Origin: Xenorhabdus yunnanensis
GTDB taxonomy: Bacteria; Pseudomonadota; Gammaproteobacteria; Enterobacterales; Enterobacteriaceae
Length of the DNA: 37,915 nucleotides
NCBI RefSeq assembly: GCF_028598805.1
Contig: NZ_JAQRFI010000045.1
Coordinates: 1-37,915, forward strand
Reading direction: 5' to 3'
The notes below the pieces were generated by a model. That model made no database searches. It was not told the origin of the DNA and saw only the letters and a program-made list of their open reading frames with translations. A program made the position numbers and the translations under genes. Position 1 is the stretch's first letter, and every line of letters begins with the position of its first letter. Of the stretch, positions 8,301 to 19,602 are shown one piece after another.

Positions 8301-9663
8301 AAAAAGTAACTTTCTTCCATTGAACTGAAATCCTCTCGTCATCAGACAAACACTGGCCTGCTTTAGTGATGAAAACACCCAGTGCTGCAATCAGTTTTTC
8401 ATTGTAATAGAGCAAAGGTGTTCTCTCTCTGAGCCAAGGCGCAACGCCTAATTCTTGCCACAATTTTTTACTGTGTCGAGAATGTTGCCGCCCTACAATA
8501 CTAATATTACCCTGAACACCAAAACGAATTGTTACTTGCTCATGACCATTTGGCATTCTCACTTTAATACTGTTTTCTTTAATATCATTTTCTTGCGAAA
8601 GGCACAGTGTTCCCAACCCATCTGGTAACATCAATTCCTGCCGTAAATCCCATGCAAAAATAGCACCGGCCAGATTCTGATATTGAGGTACCAACCAAAG
8701 TTGTTGCCGATAACGACGAATATCATGTTGCCCTAATCTAAAGCGAGGTTCTGCGTCTTGTCTGGCAAGTGCCACTTCTGACCAAATTCGTTGGAGCTGC
8801 TCGCGTGCTGGCATTTTTACACCACACTGATTGAGCCATCGTCGCAACAACGCATTTCGTTTTGCTTCAGAACTGTTTTCCAAAGGAGGAATAGATATCG
8901 AACCTTCCAATGTAATCAATGCATTCAAAGATTCTTTCAGTAATTCATCCAGCAATTGTTCTTGCTCCCCACACAAGCTGGCACTACGGGAAACAGCTTG
9001 CGGAAAGTGGGGCCAACGCTGATTGAGTAACGGCATGATATTCAGACGCAGGAAATTACGGTCATAACGATCATCTTGATTGCTATCGTCCTCTACCCAT
9101 TGCAACCTTTGTGACTGAGCATACTCTTCCAATTCTGCACGACTTACATTTAGTAAAGGGCGAATCAATGTCGTTCCCGCAAATGGCATTCTGGAAGGCA
9201 TAGAAGATAACCCAGCCGGTCCACTTCCTCGTTTCAATGCTAATAAAAACGTTTCTGCTTGATCATCAAGATGTTGCGCCGTTATTAAAACTTCGTCCTT
9301 CTGTAGCTCCTGTTGGAAAGCGTGATAACGGGCATTTCGGGCCGCAGCTTCAATTCCATTCTGGCGAGTATTAAGTCTGACTTTTTCAATCCGAAAATCA
9401 ACCTGCCAGTCAGCACAAATCTGGCAACAATGCTCGCCCCATAAATCCGCCTTTGAGTTTAAACCATGATGAATATGGATTGCCCTTAACGCCATTCGCA
9501 CCATTCTCTCACCACTCAATTGGTGAGATTGAGTCCGCAAACAAACAAGCAAATGCAACAATACGGTGGAATCCAATCCACCGCTAAATCCAACTAAAAT
9601 CTTTTTATGCTGACCAATTTGTTCTGCCAACGTCGTGAGCAGAAGATCATGAGTACTTGCCAT
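8299..9663 (-). CDS. tilS: tRNA(Ile)-lysidine synthase TilS
   Basis: ATP-dependent enzyme that adds lysine to C34 of the CAU-anticodon tRNA-Ile, turning a Met-type anticodon into an Ile-specific (AUA) one; essential. 454 residues. N-terminal PP-loop SGGLDS at 27-32 binds ATP; the catalytic domain continues through AARNARYHAF and ITAQHLDDQAETFLLALKRGSG; TilS substrate-binding and C-terminal domains follow (FRLGQHDIRRYRQQLWLVP; IVGRQHSRHSKKLWQELGVAPWLRERTPLLYY). It lies 33 bp downstream of the permease gene, so the two may share a transcript. Confidence 0.96.
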   Translation of the reverse strand: MASTHDLLLTTLAEQIGQHKKILVGFSGGLDSTVLLHLLVCLRTQSHQLSGERMVRMALRAIHIHHGLNSKADLWGEHCCQICADWQVDFRIEKVRLNTRQNGIEAAARNARYHAFQQELQKDEVLITAQHLDDQAETFLLALKRGSGPAGLSSMPSRMPFAGTTLIRPLLNVSRAELEEYAQSQRLQWVEDDSNQDDRYDRNFLRLNIMPLLNQRWPHFPQAVSRSASLCGEQEQLLDELLKESLNALITLEGSISIPPLENSSEAKRNALLRRWLNQCGVKMPAREQLQRIWSEVALARQDAEPRFRLGQHDIRRYRQQLWLVPQYQNLAGAIFAWDLRQELMLPDGLGTLCLSQENDIKENSIKVRMPNGHEQVTIRFGVQGNISIVGRQHSRHSKKLWQELGVAPWLRERTPLLYYNEKLIAALGVFITKAGQCLSDDERISVQWKKVTF

Positions 9664-9696
9664 TATGGAACCAAACCTTTCTTCATTCTTGCCAGA

Positions 9697-10614
9697 TCAA
9701 TCCTCAATCAGATCATCCATCAATTTATTTTGTTCGGAAGATTTTTTCTTAGCACTGATGCAAAGTAATCCAGAAATGATAACCAACGCTAGTCCGATCG
9801 CATAGGCAGGGACAAACGCATCATCAAGAAACAGGATAATCCACATCATCGACAAGACTGGTGATAAAAATAAAATAGAAGCAATTTTATGAGAATCAGG
9901 ACTGCTCATCGCCTTGAACCAAATGATATAAGAAATCCCATTCAGTATGATGCCATTAAGCAATGTTGGTATTAATGAATCACCGACAGGTAAATTAATG
10001 CTGCTGAAAGCAAACATAAATACCGCAGATACTAATGTAGAACACATGAATACCCAGAACGTACTAATATAGGGATCAATAGCGAATTGTCTTGATAGTA
10101 CCGACATTAACGCAAAGCAAAACGCCCCGCTAAATACCAGCAACAAAGCCTGAGGATGTTCCACCGCAATCTCTGTAACATTTCCTTTCGTAAAAGTAAT
10201 CACAACAGCCACAAAACCCATTGCAATACCAATCATCTGTCTGATCGACAATTTTTCTTTGAAAAGAAAAAATGATAATCCAATAATCATTAACGGCCAG
10301 CTATATTGAATTACCAACACAGCAACACCATTCTCAATGGAATAACCATAATAAAGCAGCAAATAGAAGAAACAATCTAAAGCACCTAAGATCAACACCT
10401 TAAGCATAACGGGAAAAGGAATGAATAACAGTTTCTTCCAATTTCTCCCCATCATGAGAGCGACAATAAATACCGCCAAAACCGACAAAATATTTGACCA
10501 GAATAAATATTGGAAATGGTCCATCTCTTTCTGACCAAAACGCGATATAGAAGGAATAAAACTCCAGATAAACACACAAGAAAATGCATAAATAATATAT
10601 TTGTATTTGGCCAT
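9697..10614 (-). CDS. EamA-family (drug/metabolite transporter superfamily) permease
   Basis: Inner-membrane protein of about 305 residues with about ten hydrophobic segments arranged as two five-helix halves, the EamA duplication. The first half includes IYAFSCVFIWSFIPSISRFG and LVIQYSWPLMIIGLSFFLFKEKLS; the second starts near LLLVFSGAFCFALMSVLSRQF and ends with SPVLSMMWIILFLDDAF and IGLALVIISGLLCI. The C-terminus is charged and cytoplasmic-looking. The start is placed at the ATG at 10614, which follows GAG at 7 nt; a TTG four codons upstream (10626) is less likely. The substrate cannot be told from sequence; relatives export amino acids, metabolites or drugs. It occupies the place of ldcC-yaeR of E. 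coli and is probably an accessory gene. Confidence 0.88.
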   Translation of the reverse strand: MAKYKYIIYAFSCVFIWSFIPSISRFGQKEMDHFQYLFWSNILSVLAVFIVALMMGRNWKKLLFIPFPVMLKVLILGALDCFFYLLLYYGYSIENGVAVLVIQYSWPLMIIGLSFFLFKEKLSIRQMIGIAMGFVAVVITFTKGNVTEIAVEHPQALLLVFSGAFCFALMSVLSRQFAIDPYISTFWVFMCSTLVSAVFMFAFSSINLPVGDSLIPTLLNGIILNGISYIIWFKAMSSPDSHKIASILFLSPVLSMMWIILFLDDAFVPAYAIGLALVIISGLLCISAKKKSSEQNKLMDDLIED

Positions 10615-10739
10615 AGAAAAACTCAACTTATTATTTTAAAGCCCAGCCCACGAGGCACCTATTTCCATCCAATGTCATCAGGTATAATAATATTAGATCA
10701 TTTTATATCATGATGATTTCGCCCTTATAAACAGCAAAA

Positions 10740-10786
10740 CAGGTGGAAAAACTAGGGAGTTATCACTCCTCAGTACTTTCCACCTG
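10740..10786 (-). terminator. Long hairpin between accA and the permease gene, probable accA terminator
   Basis: Perfect 10-bp outer arms CAGGTGGAAA (10740-10749) and TTTCCACCTG (10777-10786), plus inner pairs ACT/AGT and GGAGT/ACTCC around the loop TATC. On the minus strand the hairpin is followed by TTTTGCTGTTTA, which fits a leftward terminator after accA. It is unusually long for a terminator, so a small mobile-repeat origin is possible. Confidence 0.6.
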
Positions 10787-10794
10787 CTATTAGC

Positions 10795-10825
10795 GATATT
10801 AAAAATAAAGAGATATTAAAAATAA
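10795..10825. repeat. 14-bp direct repeat (period 17)
   Basis: GATATTAAAAATAA occurs exactly at 10795-10808 and 10812-10825, separated by AGA. It lies between accA and the long hairpin. Confidence 0.88.
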
Positions 10826-10882
10826 CGCCGTATTATATGGAAGCCGTTATCAATAATAGCTCCCAGAATTTACTTGCAGATC

Positions 10883-11842
10883 TTAGCAGTAACCGTATTG
10901 CATCAAGCGCTCATAACGACGGTTAACTAATTCTTCACTGTCCAGTTTGCTCAACTCAGCAAGATCAGCCAATAATTGAGTCTTCAATGTTTCAGCTATT
11001 ATTTCATAGTTACGGTGCGCACCGCCCAGTGGTTCTGAAATAACCGTATCAATCAGATTCAATTCTTTCAGACGTGGTGCTGTGTTCCCCATCGCTTCAG
11101 CCGCTAATGGCGCTTTTTCAGCACTTTTCCACAAAATGGATGCACAGCCTTCAGGAGAAATGGTGGAAAAAGTACTGTATTGCAGCATGTTTACTTTATC
11201 ACCAACACTCAGTGCCAATGCACCACCAGAGCCACCCTCACCAATAACTGTACAGATGATAGGTACGGAAAGACGAGACATTTCACGCAGGTTACGGGCA
11301 ATGGCTTCTGACTGACCGCGCTCTTCTGCACCCACCCCGGGATACGCGCCCGGAGTATCAATAAAAGTAATGATTGGCAATTTGAAGCGCTCTGCCATTT
11401 CCATTAATCTCAATGACTTGCGATAACCTTCAGGCGATGGCATACCAAAATTACGGCGGATCTTTTCTTTCGTTTCGCGCCCTTTCTGGTGACCAATTAC
11501 CATGACCGGACGACCATCAATACGCGCCAAACCACCTACTATTGCCTTATCATCAGCATAAGCGCGATCACCCGCCAATTCTTCAAAGTCAGTAAATATA
11601 TGCTTAATATAATCCAGTGTATAAGGGCGCAGTGGATGGCGTGATAGCTGGGAAATTTGCCATGCCCCTAAATCAGCGAAAATCTTGCGAGTCAGCTCCA
11701 GGCTTTTTTCCCGCAGACGCTGGACTTCTTCATCCAGATTGATATCTAGCTTTTCATCTTGACGGCTAACTGCGGTGAGCGAATCAATTTTCGCTTCCAA
11801 CTCGGCAATCGGCTGTTCAAAATCCAGAAAATTCAGACTCAT
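10883..11842 (-). CDS. accA: Acetyl-CoA carboxylase carboxyltransferase subunit alpha AccA
   Basis: With AccD it transfers the carboxyl group from carboxybiotin to acetyl-CoA, giving malonyl-CoA, the committed step of fatty-acid synthesis. 319 residues, the same length as E. coli AccA as I recall it. Visible: N-terminal helical region ([17 protein letters not shown]), [12 protein letters not shown], the crotonase-like core with [18 protein letters not shown] near 170-187, and [11 protein letters not shown] near 202-212 for CoA/oxyanion binding. Only 12 bp separate it from dnaE upstream. Last gene of the long leftward block. Confidence 0.98.
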   Translation of the reverse strand: MSLNFLDFEQPIAELEAKIDSLTAVSRQDEKLDINLDEEVQRLREKSLELTRKIFADLGAWQISQLSRHPLRPYTLDYIKHIFTDFEELAGDRAYADDKAIVGGLARIDGRPVMVIGHQKGRETKEKIRRNFGMPSPEGYRKSLRLMEMAERFKLPIITFIDTPGAYPGVGAEERGQSEAIARNLREMSRLSVPIICTVIGEGGSGGALALSVGDKVNMLQYSTFSTISPEGCASILWKSAEKAPLAAEAMGNTAPRLKELNLIDTVISEPLGGAHRNYEIIAETLKTQLLADLAELSKLDSEELVNRRYERLMQYGYC

Positions 11843-11854
11843 AACGTTCCTATT

Positions 11855-14800
11855 CTAGTCAAATTCTAATTCTACCTGCTCATTACCCAGCAGAGTTCGC
11901 AGATCTGTCAAAAGGGTGTCTGTTGGCGTTACCCGCCATGTTGCACCAAATCGTAAACGGGCGCGGGCATCTACCCGCTGGTAATAAAGATGAACCGGTA
12001 TCGTACCTGAACGGTGTGGCTCCAATGCACCACGGAGACGGTTCAATAATTGTTCATCAATTTGCCTGTCTGATAACGAGATAGCAAGCCCACGTGCAAA
12101 TTTTTCACGGGCCTCACTGATATCCATTAATTCACGAACTGTCATTTTAAGCCCACCGTTGAAGTCATCAAAGCTGACTTGTCCGGTAGCAATCAAAATC
12201 TTGTCCTGTTCTAATAAATTCTGATACTTTTCCAGCGCATCAGAAAACAGCATGATCTCCAGCCGTCCTGAGCGATCATCCAATGTGCTGATACCAATCC
12301 GGTTTCCCCGTTTAGTTGTCAATATTTTGGATGCTAACACCAAACCTACCACAGTTGTTACTTGACCACGAGGTGTCGGATTCACATCTTTTAGACGCAA
12401 CCCATTCGTATATCGTTCAATCTCTTTCAAATAACTTGTGATCGGGTGCCCAGTTAAATACAAACCCAGTGTTTCCCGCTCACCATCCAAGACTACCTGA
12501 TCTGGCCATTTCGGCGTACTGGCATATGAACGCTCAACCTGTTCCGGCTCTTCCGCCAACACGCCAAACATATCCGTTTGACCAGTGGCTTCAGCTTTAG
12601 CGTGTTGATCCGCTGCTTTCAGTGCACCCTCCAGAGAGGACATCAGCGCCGCACGATGTGGACCCAGCCGATCAAAAGCACCGGACATAATCAGTTTTTC
12701 CATCACACGGCGGTTTATTTTTTTGATATCAACACGTGCGCACAGGTCAAATAGTTCCTTAAAGTACCCTCCTTTCTGCCGGGCTTCGATAATCGCCTCA
12801 ATCGGCCCTTCGCCTACACCTTTAATCGCGCCAATGCCGTAAACAATTTCTCCGTCATCATTGACGTGGAAATGATACAAGCCACTATTAATATCAGGAG
12901 GCAACACTTTAAGCCCCATGCGCCAGCACTCATCCACCAGCCCAACGACTTTTTCAGTGTTATCCATATCAGCCGTCATCACGGCCGCCATAAATTCTGC
13001 CGGATAGTGAGCTTTCAGCCATAAAGTCTGATAAGAAACCAATGCATAAGCTGCGGAGTGAGATTTGTTGAAGCCATAACCTGCGAATTTCTCCACCAAA
13101 TCGAAGATTTTCATGGAAAGTTCGCCATTAACGCCCTGTTTTATCGCTCCCTCTTCAAATACTGACCGCTGTTTAGCCATCTCCTCTGGCTTTTTCTTAC
13201 CCATTGCACGGCGGAGCATATCTGCACCACCAAGCGTATAACCCGCCAAAACCTGAGCAATCTGCATCACCTGTTCCTGATACAGAATGATACCGTAAGT
13301 CGGTTCCAATACGGGTTTTAAGGATTCGTGCTGCCATTCAACATCAGGATAGGAGAGCTCTTCCCGTCCATGTTTACGGTCGATAAAGTTATCTACCATG
13401 CCTGATTGCAACGGCCCTGGGCGGAATAATGCCACCAATGCGATCATGTCTTCAAAGCAGTCGGGACGCAGGCGTTTGATCAAATCCTTCATCCCGCGGG
13501 ATTCAAGCTGGAACACTGCCGTGGTTTCAGAGCGTTGCAGCATATCGAAGCTTTTCTGATCATCCAGCGGAATAGCCGCGATATCAATCGGCTCCAACTC
13601 TTTCTTGGTACGGCGTGCATTCACCATCTCAAGTGCCCAGTTGATGATGGTGAGGGTTCTCAGGCCAAGGAAGTCAAACTTAACCAGCCCTGCATATTCC
13701 ACATCGTTCTTGTCGAACTGGGTAACCGGGTTTTGCCCTTCTGGATCACAGTAAATCGGTGCAAAATCAGTAATCTTGGTTGGTGCAATAACCACACCAC
13801 CGGCATGCTTACCTGCGTTACGGGTGACACCTTCCAGTTTGCGCGCCATGTCTATCAGCGCTTTAACCTCTTCATCCGCTTCGTAAATTTCAGGTAACTG
13901 TGGCTCAGCCACAAAAGCTTTTTCCAGCGTCATGCCGGGATCAGGAGGCACCAGTTTTGATATTCGATCAACAAACCCATATGGATGGCCAAGTACACGC
14001 CCAACATCGCGGATAACAGCTTTCGCCGCCATCGTACCAAAAGTGATAATCTGCGATACCGCATCTCGTCCGTACATATCTGCAACGTGATCGATAACTT
14101 GATCGCGCTTTTCCATACAGAAATCGACGTCAAAGTCAGGCATAGAAACACGTTCAGGGTTAAGGAAACGTTCAAACAGCAGATCGAACTCCAACGGATC
14201 AAGATCGGTGATTTTTAACGCATAAGCCACAAGAGAGCCAGCACCAGATCCGCGCCCCGGGCCGACGGGAACACCATTGTCTTTCGACCACTGGATAAAT
14301 TCCATTACGATCAGGAAGTAGCCCGGGAATCCCATCTGGTTAATGACTCTCAGCTCAATATCGAGACGCTCGTCATATTTTAAACGTTTTTGCGCCCTGC
14401 TCTCCGGATCGGGATAGAGAAACTCCAGACGTTCTTCTAATCCTTGCTTGGATTTTTCAATGAGGAAATCTCCGGTGCTCATTTTCCCCGTCGGAAATTG
14501 CGGCAGAAAATATTCACCAAGACGGATCGTGATGTTACAGCGTTTAGCAATTTCTACGCTATTTTGTAGTGCTTCAGGAATGTCTGAGAAAAGCTCGCAC
14601 ATCTCCTGTTCACTGCGTAGATATTGCTGAGGGCTGTAATTCTTAGGGCGTTTCGGATCCGCCAGCGTATAACCATCATGAATAGCAACCCGGATTTCAT
14701 GGGCATCGAAATCTTCGCTTTCCAGAAAACAGACATCATTGGTTGCCACGACGGGGAGATTTTTTTCTGCTGCCAGTGCCACAGCCGCATGAAGATAGCT

Positions 14801-15337
14801 TTCTTCATCCTGACGTCCGGTACGGATCAGTTCAAGATAATAGTTATCAGGGAAATGCTCCTGATAAAAGTCGAGGCATTGATCCACCATCACACGGTTG
14901 CCACGCAGCAGGAATTTACCCACATCGCCCATACGCCCGCCCGACAGTAAGATCAGCCCAGCTTTGTATTTTACCAGCCATTCCCGTTTGATGGTCGGGC
15001 CCATCGCACCATAACCTTTTTGGTAAGCCTCTGAGATCAGCAAGGTCAGGTTCTGGTAACCTTCATTATTACGAGCAAGGACTGTCAGATGGGCGTATTC
15101 GTCCCCCAACAAATCACTTTCAACATAAAAATCAGCACCAATAATTGGCTTAATACCGGCTTCGTGGGCATTGCCATAGAACTTCACCAATCCACACAAA
15201 TTGGTAAAATCCGTAATTGCAAAAGCTGGCATTCCCGATTTGGCGATTTTTTTCACCAATGAGCCAGTCTTAGCCAAGCCATCAATCATTGAATAATCAC
15301 TGTGAACACGTAAGTGCACAAAACGTGGTTCTGTCAT
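11855..15337 (-). CDS. dnaE: DNA polymerase III subunit alpha DnaE
   Basis: Catalytic subunit of the replicative polymerase; 1160 residues, the usual enterobacterial length. In order: N-terminal PHP domain ([16 protein letters not shown] from residue 8), palm with the catalytic pair in PDFDVDF near residue 400, [14 protein letters not shown] and the third acidic region near 555, fingers, (HhH)2 region around 830-900, the internal beta-clamp-binding motif QTDMF near 920, OB domain near 990-1080 ([22 protein letters not shown]) and a C-terminal tau-binding region. It lies between rnhB (28-bp gap) and accA. Confidence 0.98.
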   Translation of the reverse strand: MTEPRFVHLRVHSDYSMIDGLAKTGSLVKKIAKSGMPAFAITDFTNLCGLVKFYGNAHEAGIKPIIGADFYVESDLLGDEYAHLTVLARNNEGYQNLTLLISEAYQKGYGAMGPTIKREWLVKYKAGLILLSGGRMGDVGKFLLRGNRVMVDQCLDFYQEHFPDNYYLELIRTGRQDEESYLHAAVALAAEKNLPVVATNDVCFLESEDFDAHEIRVAIHDGYTLADPKRPKNYSPQQYLRSEQEMCELFSDIPEALQNSVEIAKRCNITIRLGEYFLPQFPTGKMSTGDFLIEKSKQGLEERLEFLYPDPESRAQKRLKYDERLDIELRVINQMGFPGYFLIVMEFIQWSKDNGVPVGPGRGSGAGSLVAYALKITDLDPLEFDLLFERFLNPERVSMPDFDVDFCMEKRDQVIDHVADMYGRDAVSQIITFGTMAAKAVIRDVGRVLGHPYGFVDRISKLVPPDPGMTLEKAFVAEPQLPEIYEADEEVKALIDMARKLEGVTRNAGKHAGGVVIAPTKITDFAPIYCDPEGQNPVTQFDKNDVEYAGLVKFDFLGLRTLTIINWALEMVNARRTKKELEPIDIAAIPLDDQKSFDMLQRSETTAVFQLESRGMKDLIKRLRPDCFEDMIALVALFRPGPLQSGMVDNFIDRKHGREELSYPDVEWQHESLKPVLEPTYGIILYQEQVMQIAQVLAGYTLGGADMLRRAMGKKKPEEMAKQRSVFEEGAIKQGVNGELSMKIFDLVEKFAGYGFNKSHSAAYALVSYQTLWLKAHYPAEFMAAVMTADMDNTEKVVGLVDECWRMGLKVLPPDINSGLYHFHVNDDGEIVYGIGAIKGVGEGPIEAIIEARQKGGYFKELFDLCARVDIKKINRRVMEKLIMSGAFDRLGPHRAALMSSLEGALKAADQHAKAEATGQTDMFGVLAEEPEQVERSYASTPKWPDQVVLDGERETLGLYLTGHPITSYLKEIERYTNGLRLKDVNPTPRGQVTTVVGLVLASKILTTKRGNRIGISTLDDRSGRLEIMLFSDALEKYQNLLEQDKILIATGQVSFDDFNGGLKMTVRELMDISEAREKFARGLAISLSDRQIDEQLLNRLRGALEPHRSGTIPVHLYYQRVDARARLRFGATWRVTPTDTLLTDLRTLLGNEQVELEFD

Positions 15338-15365
15338 AGTCTGTCCAGATACTTATCCCAGATTT

Positions 15366-15956
15366 TTATCCAAGACCTAACGCCCTTTTAACTGGCGCAA
15401 AACTTTTACGATGATGCTCCGTAGCACCTAAAGAAGCCAGTTTTTCTAGATGTAGGGCTGTAGGATAACCTTTATGTTTCGCAAAACCATAGTCAGGAAA
15501 CTGTTTATCCAATTCTGCCATTTCTCTGTCACGCGTTACTTTGGCAAGAATGGAGGCGGCGCTTATTTCTGCAACCAGATTATCGCCCTTTATGACAGCT
15601 TGTGCTGGCATTGCTAACGCTGGGCAACGATTGCCATCAATCAGAACATAGTCAGGTATAAGTGCCAAACCCTCTACTGCTCTTTGCATAGCAAGCATTG
15701 TGGCGTGGAGGATGTTGAGCTGATCGATTTCTTCCCGCTCTGCGCGACCGAGACTCCAACACAAGGCTTTTTCTTTTATTTCCAAATACAGCGCTTCACG
15801 ACGTTTTTCCGTGAGTTTTTTCGAATCCATTAAACCCGCTATGGGTTTAGTTGGATCAAGAATAACCGCCGCCGTGACTACAGCCCCTACTAATGGGCCG
15901 CGCCCAACTTCATCAACACCGGCAATCAAATTCGCCTGAGGATAAACAAAATCCAT
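15366..15956 (-). CDS. rnhB: Ribonuclease HII RnhB
   Basis: Cleaves the RNA strand of RNA-DNA hybrids and starts removal of single ribonucleotides misincorporated into DNA. 196 residues. The metal-binding acidic residues lie in [15 protein letters not shown] (13-27) and later [11 protein letters not shown] contributes to recognition of the RNA-DNA junction, and the [12 protein letters not shown] block is typical. Its ATG shares the A of the lpxB stop (TAATG), indicating translational coupling with lpxB. Confidence 0.97.
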   Translation of the reverse strand: MDFVYPQANLIAGVDEVGRGPLVGAVVTAAVILDPTKPIAGLMDSKKLTEKRREALYLEIKEKALCWSLGRAEREEIDQLNILHATMLAMQRAVEGLALIPDYVLIDGNRCPALAMPAQAVIKGDNLVAEISAASILAKVTRDREMAELDKQFPDYGFAKHKGYPTALHLEKLASLGATEHHRKSFAPVKRALGLG

Positions 15957-17143
15957 TATCTTCTCGCTAATTCCAGAACGGCTTGTGCAGCCTGTTCATC
16001 GGCATTACAGCGAATGCTTTCGTGCAAATGCAAAAACGTTTGTTTCAACGCTTCCACATCAGCGCCACCGAGCAAAAGAGGCAACAATGCCTCTGATAAC
16101 GCTTGTGGTTTGCATTCATCCTGTAGTAATTCTTTGACTAATTCTTTGCCTGCCAACAGGTTAGGCAAGGAAACATACGGTGTTTTCACCAAGCGTTTTG
16201 CCAGCCAGAATGTAAAAGGTTTCATTCTATAGCCCACCACCATCGGGCATTTAGCCAGCATACACTCCAGTGCTGCCGTACCGGATGCAAGTAATGTAGC
16301 ATCACTGGCAATCATAGCTTCACGAGCTTTGCCATCCAATAAATGGATCTGCAAATCCGGTGCTATTTCGTCTTTAATGCCCTGAAACTGTTCACGCCGT
16401 TTGGCATTAACCAAAGGAACCAAGACTTGCAGGTCGGGAAATTTCTCCCGTAATAGCTGTGCGGTTTTTAAGAAATCAGCACTCAGCATCTCTACTTCAG
16501 CATGACGACTGCCGGGCAATATCGCCAGACAGTGAGCAGCCAATGGAATATCCAAAATTTTTCTGGCGGCTGCTTTATCCGTTTGCAAAGGCATCGCATC
16601 TGCCATCGTGTGCCCAATAAACTGGCATGGAACGTTAAACCGATCGTAAAAAGCTTTTTCAAATGGTAAAAATGCTAATACCAAATCCGTCGCCAGACCA
16701 ATTTTAAACACACGTTTTTGACGCCATGCCCATACTGACGGGCTAACGTAATGGATCGTTCTAATTCCCTGCTGTTTAAGCCGGCCTTCTAACGTAATAT
16801 TGAAGTCAGGAGCATCGATTCCAATAAACACATCAGGCTTCAACGCGGTAAAACGCGCTGTTAAGTCTTTGCGTATTTTTAGTAAACGAGGCAAACGACC
16901 CAGAACTTCGACGATCCCCATTACTGCCAGCTCTTCCATCTCATACCAGGCTTCACAACCCTCTGCCTGCATAAGGGAGCCAGCAACACCCACAAAGCGG
17001 GCGTGCGGAATTTTTGCTTTCAATGCACGAATCAACCCAGCCCCAAGGATGTCACCGGATGTTTCTCCGGCGACCAAGCCAATTGTCAGCGGGCGCTGAT
17101 TATCAATAATAGAAGAAAAGGTAGTCAAAGGAGTATCCTTCAT
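15956..17143 (-). CDS. lpxB: Lipid-A-disaccharide synthase LpxB
   Basis: GT19 glycosyltransferase on the inner face of the inner membrane; joins UDP-2,3-diacylglucosamine to lipid X to give the lipid A disaccharide. 395 residues, with an N-terminal extension of about 12 residues before the conserved [21 protein letters not shown] (18-38). Later blocks include [19 protein letters not shown], and the nucleotide-binding [10 protein letters not shown] region plus [12 protein letters not shown]. It starts 4 bp after lpxA and overlaps rnhB by one base. Confidence 0.97.
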   Translation of the reverse strand: MKDTPLTTFSSIIDNQRPLTIGLVAGETSGDILGAGLIRALKAKIPHARFVGVAGSLMQAEGCEAWYEMEELAVMGIVEVLGRLPRLLKIRKDLTARFTALKPDVFIGIDAPDFNITLEGRLKQQGIRTIHYVSPSVWAWRQKRVFKIGLATDLVLAFLPFEKAFYDRFNVPCQFIGHTMADAMPLQTDKAAARKILDIPLAAHCLAILPGSRHAEVEMLSADFLKTAQLLREKFPDLQVLVPLVNAKRREQFQGIKDEIAPDLQIHLLDGKAREAMIASDATLLASGTAALECMLAKCPMVVGYRMKPFTFWLAKRLVKTPYVSLPNLLAGKELVKELLQDECKPQALSEALLPLLLGGADVEALKQTFLHLHESIRCNADEQAAQAVLELARR

Positions 17144-17147
17144 CTAC

Positions 17148-17945
17148 TTAACGAATGATGCCACGACTGGATTTTGCGGAATTTTCCAGAAAATCATTGA
17201 ATACTTTCACATGCGGATTGTTTTCTGCTTGAAGGCCAATATCTTCTCTGGCTTCTTCCAATGTTTTTCCACTGCGATAAAGCGTTTTATAAGAATTACG
17301 AATTGCATGCAGTGATTCTTTATCAAACCCACGGCGCTTCAGACCTTCAATATTCAACCCGAATGGTGTTGCATGGTTTCCCTGTGCGATGACGTAAGGA
17401 GGAATATCCTGAGCAACGCCAGAGCAACCACCGACCATAACATGGGAACCAATCTGACAAAATTGATGCACCGCCGTCATTCCACCAATAATGACGTAAT
17501 CACCCAAAATAACATGCCCGCCTAATGTACCATTGTTCGCAATGATACAACGATCACCAACAATGCAGTCATGGGCGATATGGGCGTTAATCATCAACAA
17601 GTTGTCACTGCCAACTTTAGTCATACCACCACCCTGAACAGTGCCTCTGTGGATAGAAACACTTTCACGAATGCGATTACGGTCACCAATTTCAACGCGA
17701 GTTGGTTCACCCTGATATTTGAGATCCTGATTCACCTCACCAATGGAGGCAAATTGATAAATCTGATTATCACGACCTATCTTGGTGAGCCCATTAATCA
17801 CAATATGGGATTTCAACTCAGTCCCTTCACCAATCTCAACCTGAGCACCAATATAACAAAATGGGCCAATACGAACATTGGCACCAATGACAGCACCCTC
17901 TTCAACAATGGAAGAGGGATGGATAACAGCGGTCTGATCAATCAT
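17148..17945 (-). CDS. lpxA: UDP-N-acetylglucosamine acyltransferase LpxA
   Basis: First step of lipid A synthesis: transfers an R-3-hydroxyacyl chain from acyl-ACP to the 3-OH of UDP-GlcNAc. 265 residues: left-handed beta-helix of hexapeptide repeats over residues 1-185, then a C-terminal helical domain. His122 and catalytic His125 (in NAHIAHDC) sit at the same positions as in E. coli. Only 3 bp separate it from fabZ, so the two are tightly coupled and compete for the same acyl-ACP pool. Confidence 0.98.
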   Translation of the reverse strand: MIDQTAVIHPSSIVEEGAVIGANVRIGPFCYIGAQVEIGEGTELKSHIVINGLTKIGRDNQIYQFASIGEVNQDLKYQGEPTRVEIGDRNRIRESVSIHRGTVQGGGMTKVGSDNLLMINAHIAHDCIVGDRCIIANNGTLGGHVILGDYVIIGGMTAVHQFCQIGSHVMVGGCSGVAQDIPPYVIAQGNHATPFGLNIEGLKRRGFDKESLHAIRNSYKTLYRSGKTLEEAREDIGLQAENNPHVKVFNDFLENSAKSSRGIIR

Positions 17946-17948
17946 GGG

Positions 17949-18401
17949 TTAAGCCTCTCGACGGCGAGCGCACATCATTTCGGCTTCGCAAGCCACTTCT
18001 CCATCGACTTTCGCTACGCCCCTGAAACGCGCAACACCGCGACGTTCTTTAATAAATTCTACTTCCATTATCATTTGATCACCTGGCAGAACCGGACGCT
18101 TAAAGCGAGCGCCATCAATCGCTGCAAAGTAATACAATTCACCTGGCTCCAGCGATCCTACACTTTTGAATGCCAGAATACCGGTAGCTTGGGCCATTGC
18201 CTCAAGGATCAGAACACCAGGGAAAATTGGTTTACCCGGGAAATGCCCCTGAAAGAATGGTTCATTAAATGATACATTCTTGACTGCGCGCAGAAATTTA
18301 CCTTCCTCAAAATCTAAAACACGATCTACCAGCAAAAACGGGTAGCGGTGAGGCAGTAAATTTAAAATCTCTTCAATTTGTAGAGTATGATTATCACTCA
18401 T
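17949..18401 (-). CDS. fabZ: 3-hydroxyacyl-[acyl-carrier-protein] dehydratase FabZ
   Basis: Hot-dog-fold dehydratase of fatty-acid elongation; 150 residues. Catalytic His53 and Glu67 lie in [33 protein letters not shown] near the N-terminus is family-typical. It consumes the 3-hydroxymyristoyl-ACP that LpxA and LpxD also need, so its place inside the lipid A cluster balances phospholipid and lipopolysaccharide synthesis. A 168-bp gap with a strong hairpin separates it from lpxD. Confidence 0.97.
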   Translation of the reverse strand: MSDNHTLQIEEILNLLPHRYPFLLVDRVLDFEEGKFLRAVKNVSFNEPFFQGHFPGKPIFPGVLILEAMAQATGILAFKSVGSLEPGELYYFAAIDGARFKRPVLPGDQMIMEVEFIKERRGVARFRGVAKVDGEVACEAEMMCARRREA

Positions 18402-18446
18402 CTAAATACTCTTCCTGTCATATAAGAATCATAATATTAACGACAC

Positions 18447-18486
18447 GGCCTGCGTTAACTCCAAATTAAGAGTTATCAGGCAGGCC
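18447..18486. repeat. Hairpin in the lpxD-fabZ gap
   Basis: Outer arms GGCCTGC (18447-18453) and GCAGGCC (18480-18486), inner arms AACTC and GAGTT, AT-rich loop. No U-run follows on either strand, so it does not look like a terminator. It may be an mRNA-processing or stabilising stem, or a REP-like palindrome, in an otherwise closely packed operon. Confidence 0.6.
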
Positions 18487-18569
18487 GCAAAAATCAAAAG
18501 CACAACCAAAAATGCTAATTAAAAACGTTTAATCAAAGATGTCTACCCAAGATCAAGATGCTAGTATGA

Positions 18570-19598
18570 TTATTCGTTTTCACCTTCCAGTTGGCGTTCA
18601 ACTGACTTCAATCGCTTATTCATTTCGTTGATGCTCATGACTAAAGCGGCAGTCTTACGCCAGACTTTGTTCGGTTGTAACGGGATGCCCGACGAATATA
18701 CGCCAGGCTCTGTAATTGGACGTATCACCATGCTCATACCAGTCAAGCTCACTTTATCACAGATTTCTATGTGCCCATTAATGACACTGGCTCCACCAAT
18801 CATACAGTAACGACCAATTTTCAAACTACCCGCCATAACGACACCACCAGCTATTGCTGTGTTGTCTCCGATCGTCACGTTGTGGGCAATCTGGCATTGG
18901 TTGTCTATGATAACACCATTACCGATAACTGTGTTATCCAACGCCCCCCGATCGATTGTTGTGCAAGCACCGATTTCAACGCGATCTCCGATGATCACTG
19001 TGCCTATCTGTGGGATTTTAATCCAATTTCCACTTTCATTGGCATAACCAAAACCATCAGAACCTATAACAGTTCCTGATTGGATCAAGCATGATTCACC
19101 AATTTCAACATTATGGTATACCGATACATTGGCCCATAGGCGAGTTCCTGCGCCAATCCGTGCGTTTTTTCCAATAAAGCAACCCGCGCCAACGATGGTA
19201 TTGTCACCAAGCACAACGCCGGACTCGATAACCGCATTAGCACCAATTGCTACATTTTTGCCCAGAACCGTCTCAGAGGAGATAACCGCTGATGGGTGAA
19301 TATCCTGTGCAGCTTTTGGGGTCGTATCCATAATTTGTGCCATGCGTGCATAGGCAAGATAAGGATCATCGACAATCAACGCGGCAACCTTGCAGTGAAG
19401 AAGGTCTGCTTCACGCAGCACAACAGCCGCAGCCTGACACGCAGAAAGCTTGTCAGTATAGCGACTGTCGGATAAAAATGTAATTTGCTCGTTATTTGCT
19501 GAATTCATTGGCGCAATACCGGTGATGACGATATCGCCATCACCCTGCAATTGCGCATTCAACTGCTGAGCGAGATCAGCCAATCGAATTGAAACCAT
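18570..19598 (-). CDS. lpxD: UDP-3-O-(3-hydroxymyristoyl)glucosamine N-acyltransferase LpxD
   Basis: Third step of lipid A synthesis: N-acylates UDP-3-O-acylglucosamine from 3-hydroxyacyl-ACP. 342 residues: N-terminal uridine-binding domain (1-100), left-handed beta-helix of hexapeptide repeats (about 100-300), and a C-terminal helix. Catalytic His239 in [11 protein letters not shown] is at the E. coli position. It begins 4 bp after the skp stop. Confidence 0.98.
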   Translation of the reverse strand: MVSIRLADLAQQLNAQLQGDGDIVITGIAPMNSANNEQITFLSDSRYTDKLSACQAAAVVLREADLLHCKVAALIVDDPYLAYARMAQIMDTTPKAAQDIHPSAVISSETVLGKNVAIGANAVIESGVVLGDNTIVGAGCFIGKNARIGAGTRLWANVSVYHNVEIGESCLIQSGTVIGSDGFGYANESGNWIKIPQIGTVIIGDRVEIGACTTIDRGALDNTVIGNGVIIDNQCQIAHNVTIGDNTAIAGGVVMAGSLKIGRYCMIGGASVINGHIEICDKVSLTGMSMVIRPITEPGVYSSGIPLQPNKVWRKTAALVMSINEMNKRLKSVERQLEGENE

Positions 19599-19602
19599 CT
19601 AC

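Noticed and set aside
13535-13897. Plus-strand open frame of 120 codons inside dnaE
   Set aside because: Antisense to the polymerase palm region, which is conserved; no ribosome binding site or family match.
17571-18272. Plus-strand open frame of 233 codons opposite lpxA and fabZ
   Set aside because: It is antisense to two clearly conserved genes, crosses their boundary, has low-complexity Asn/Thr-rich composition and no family similarity.
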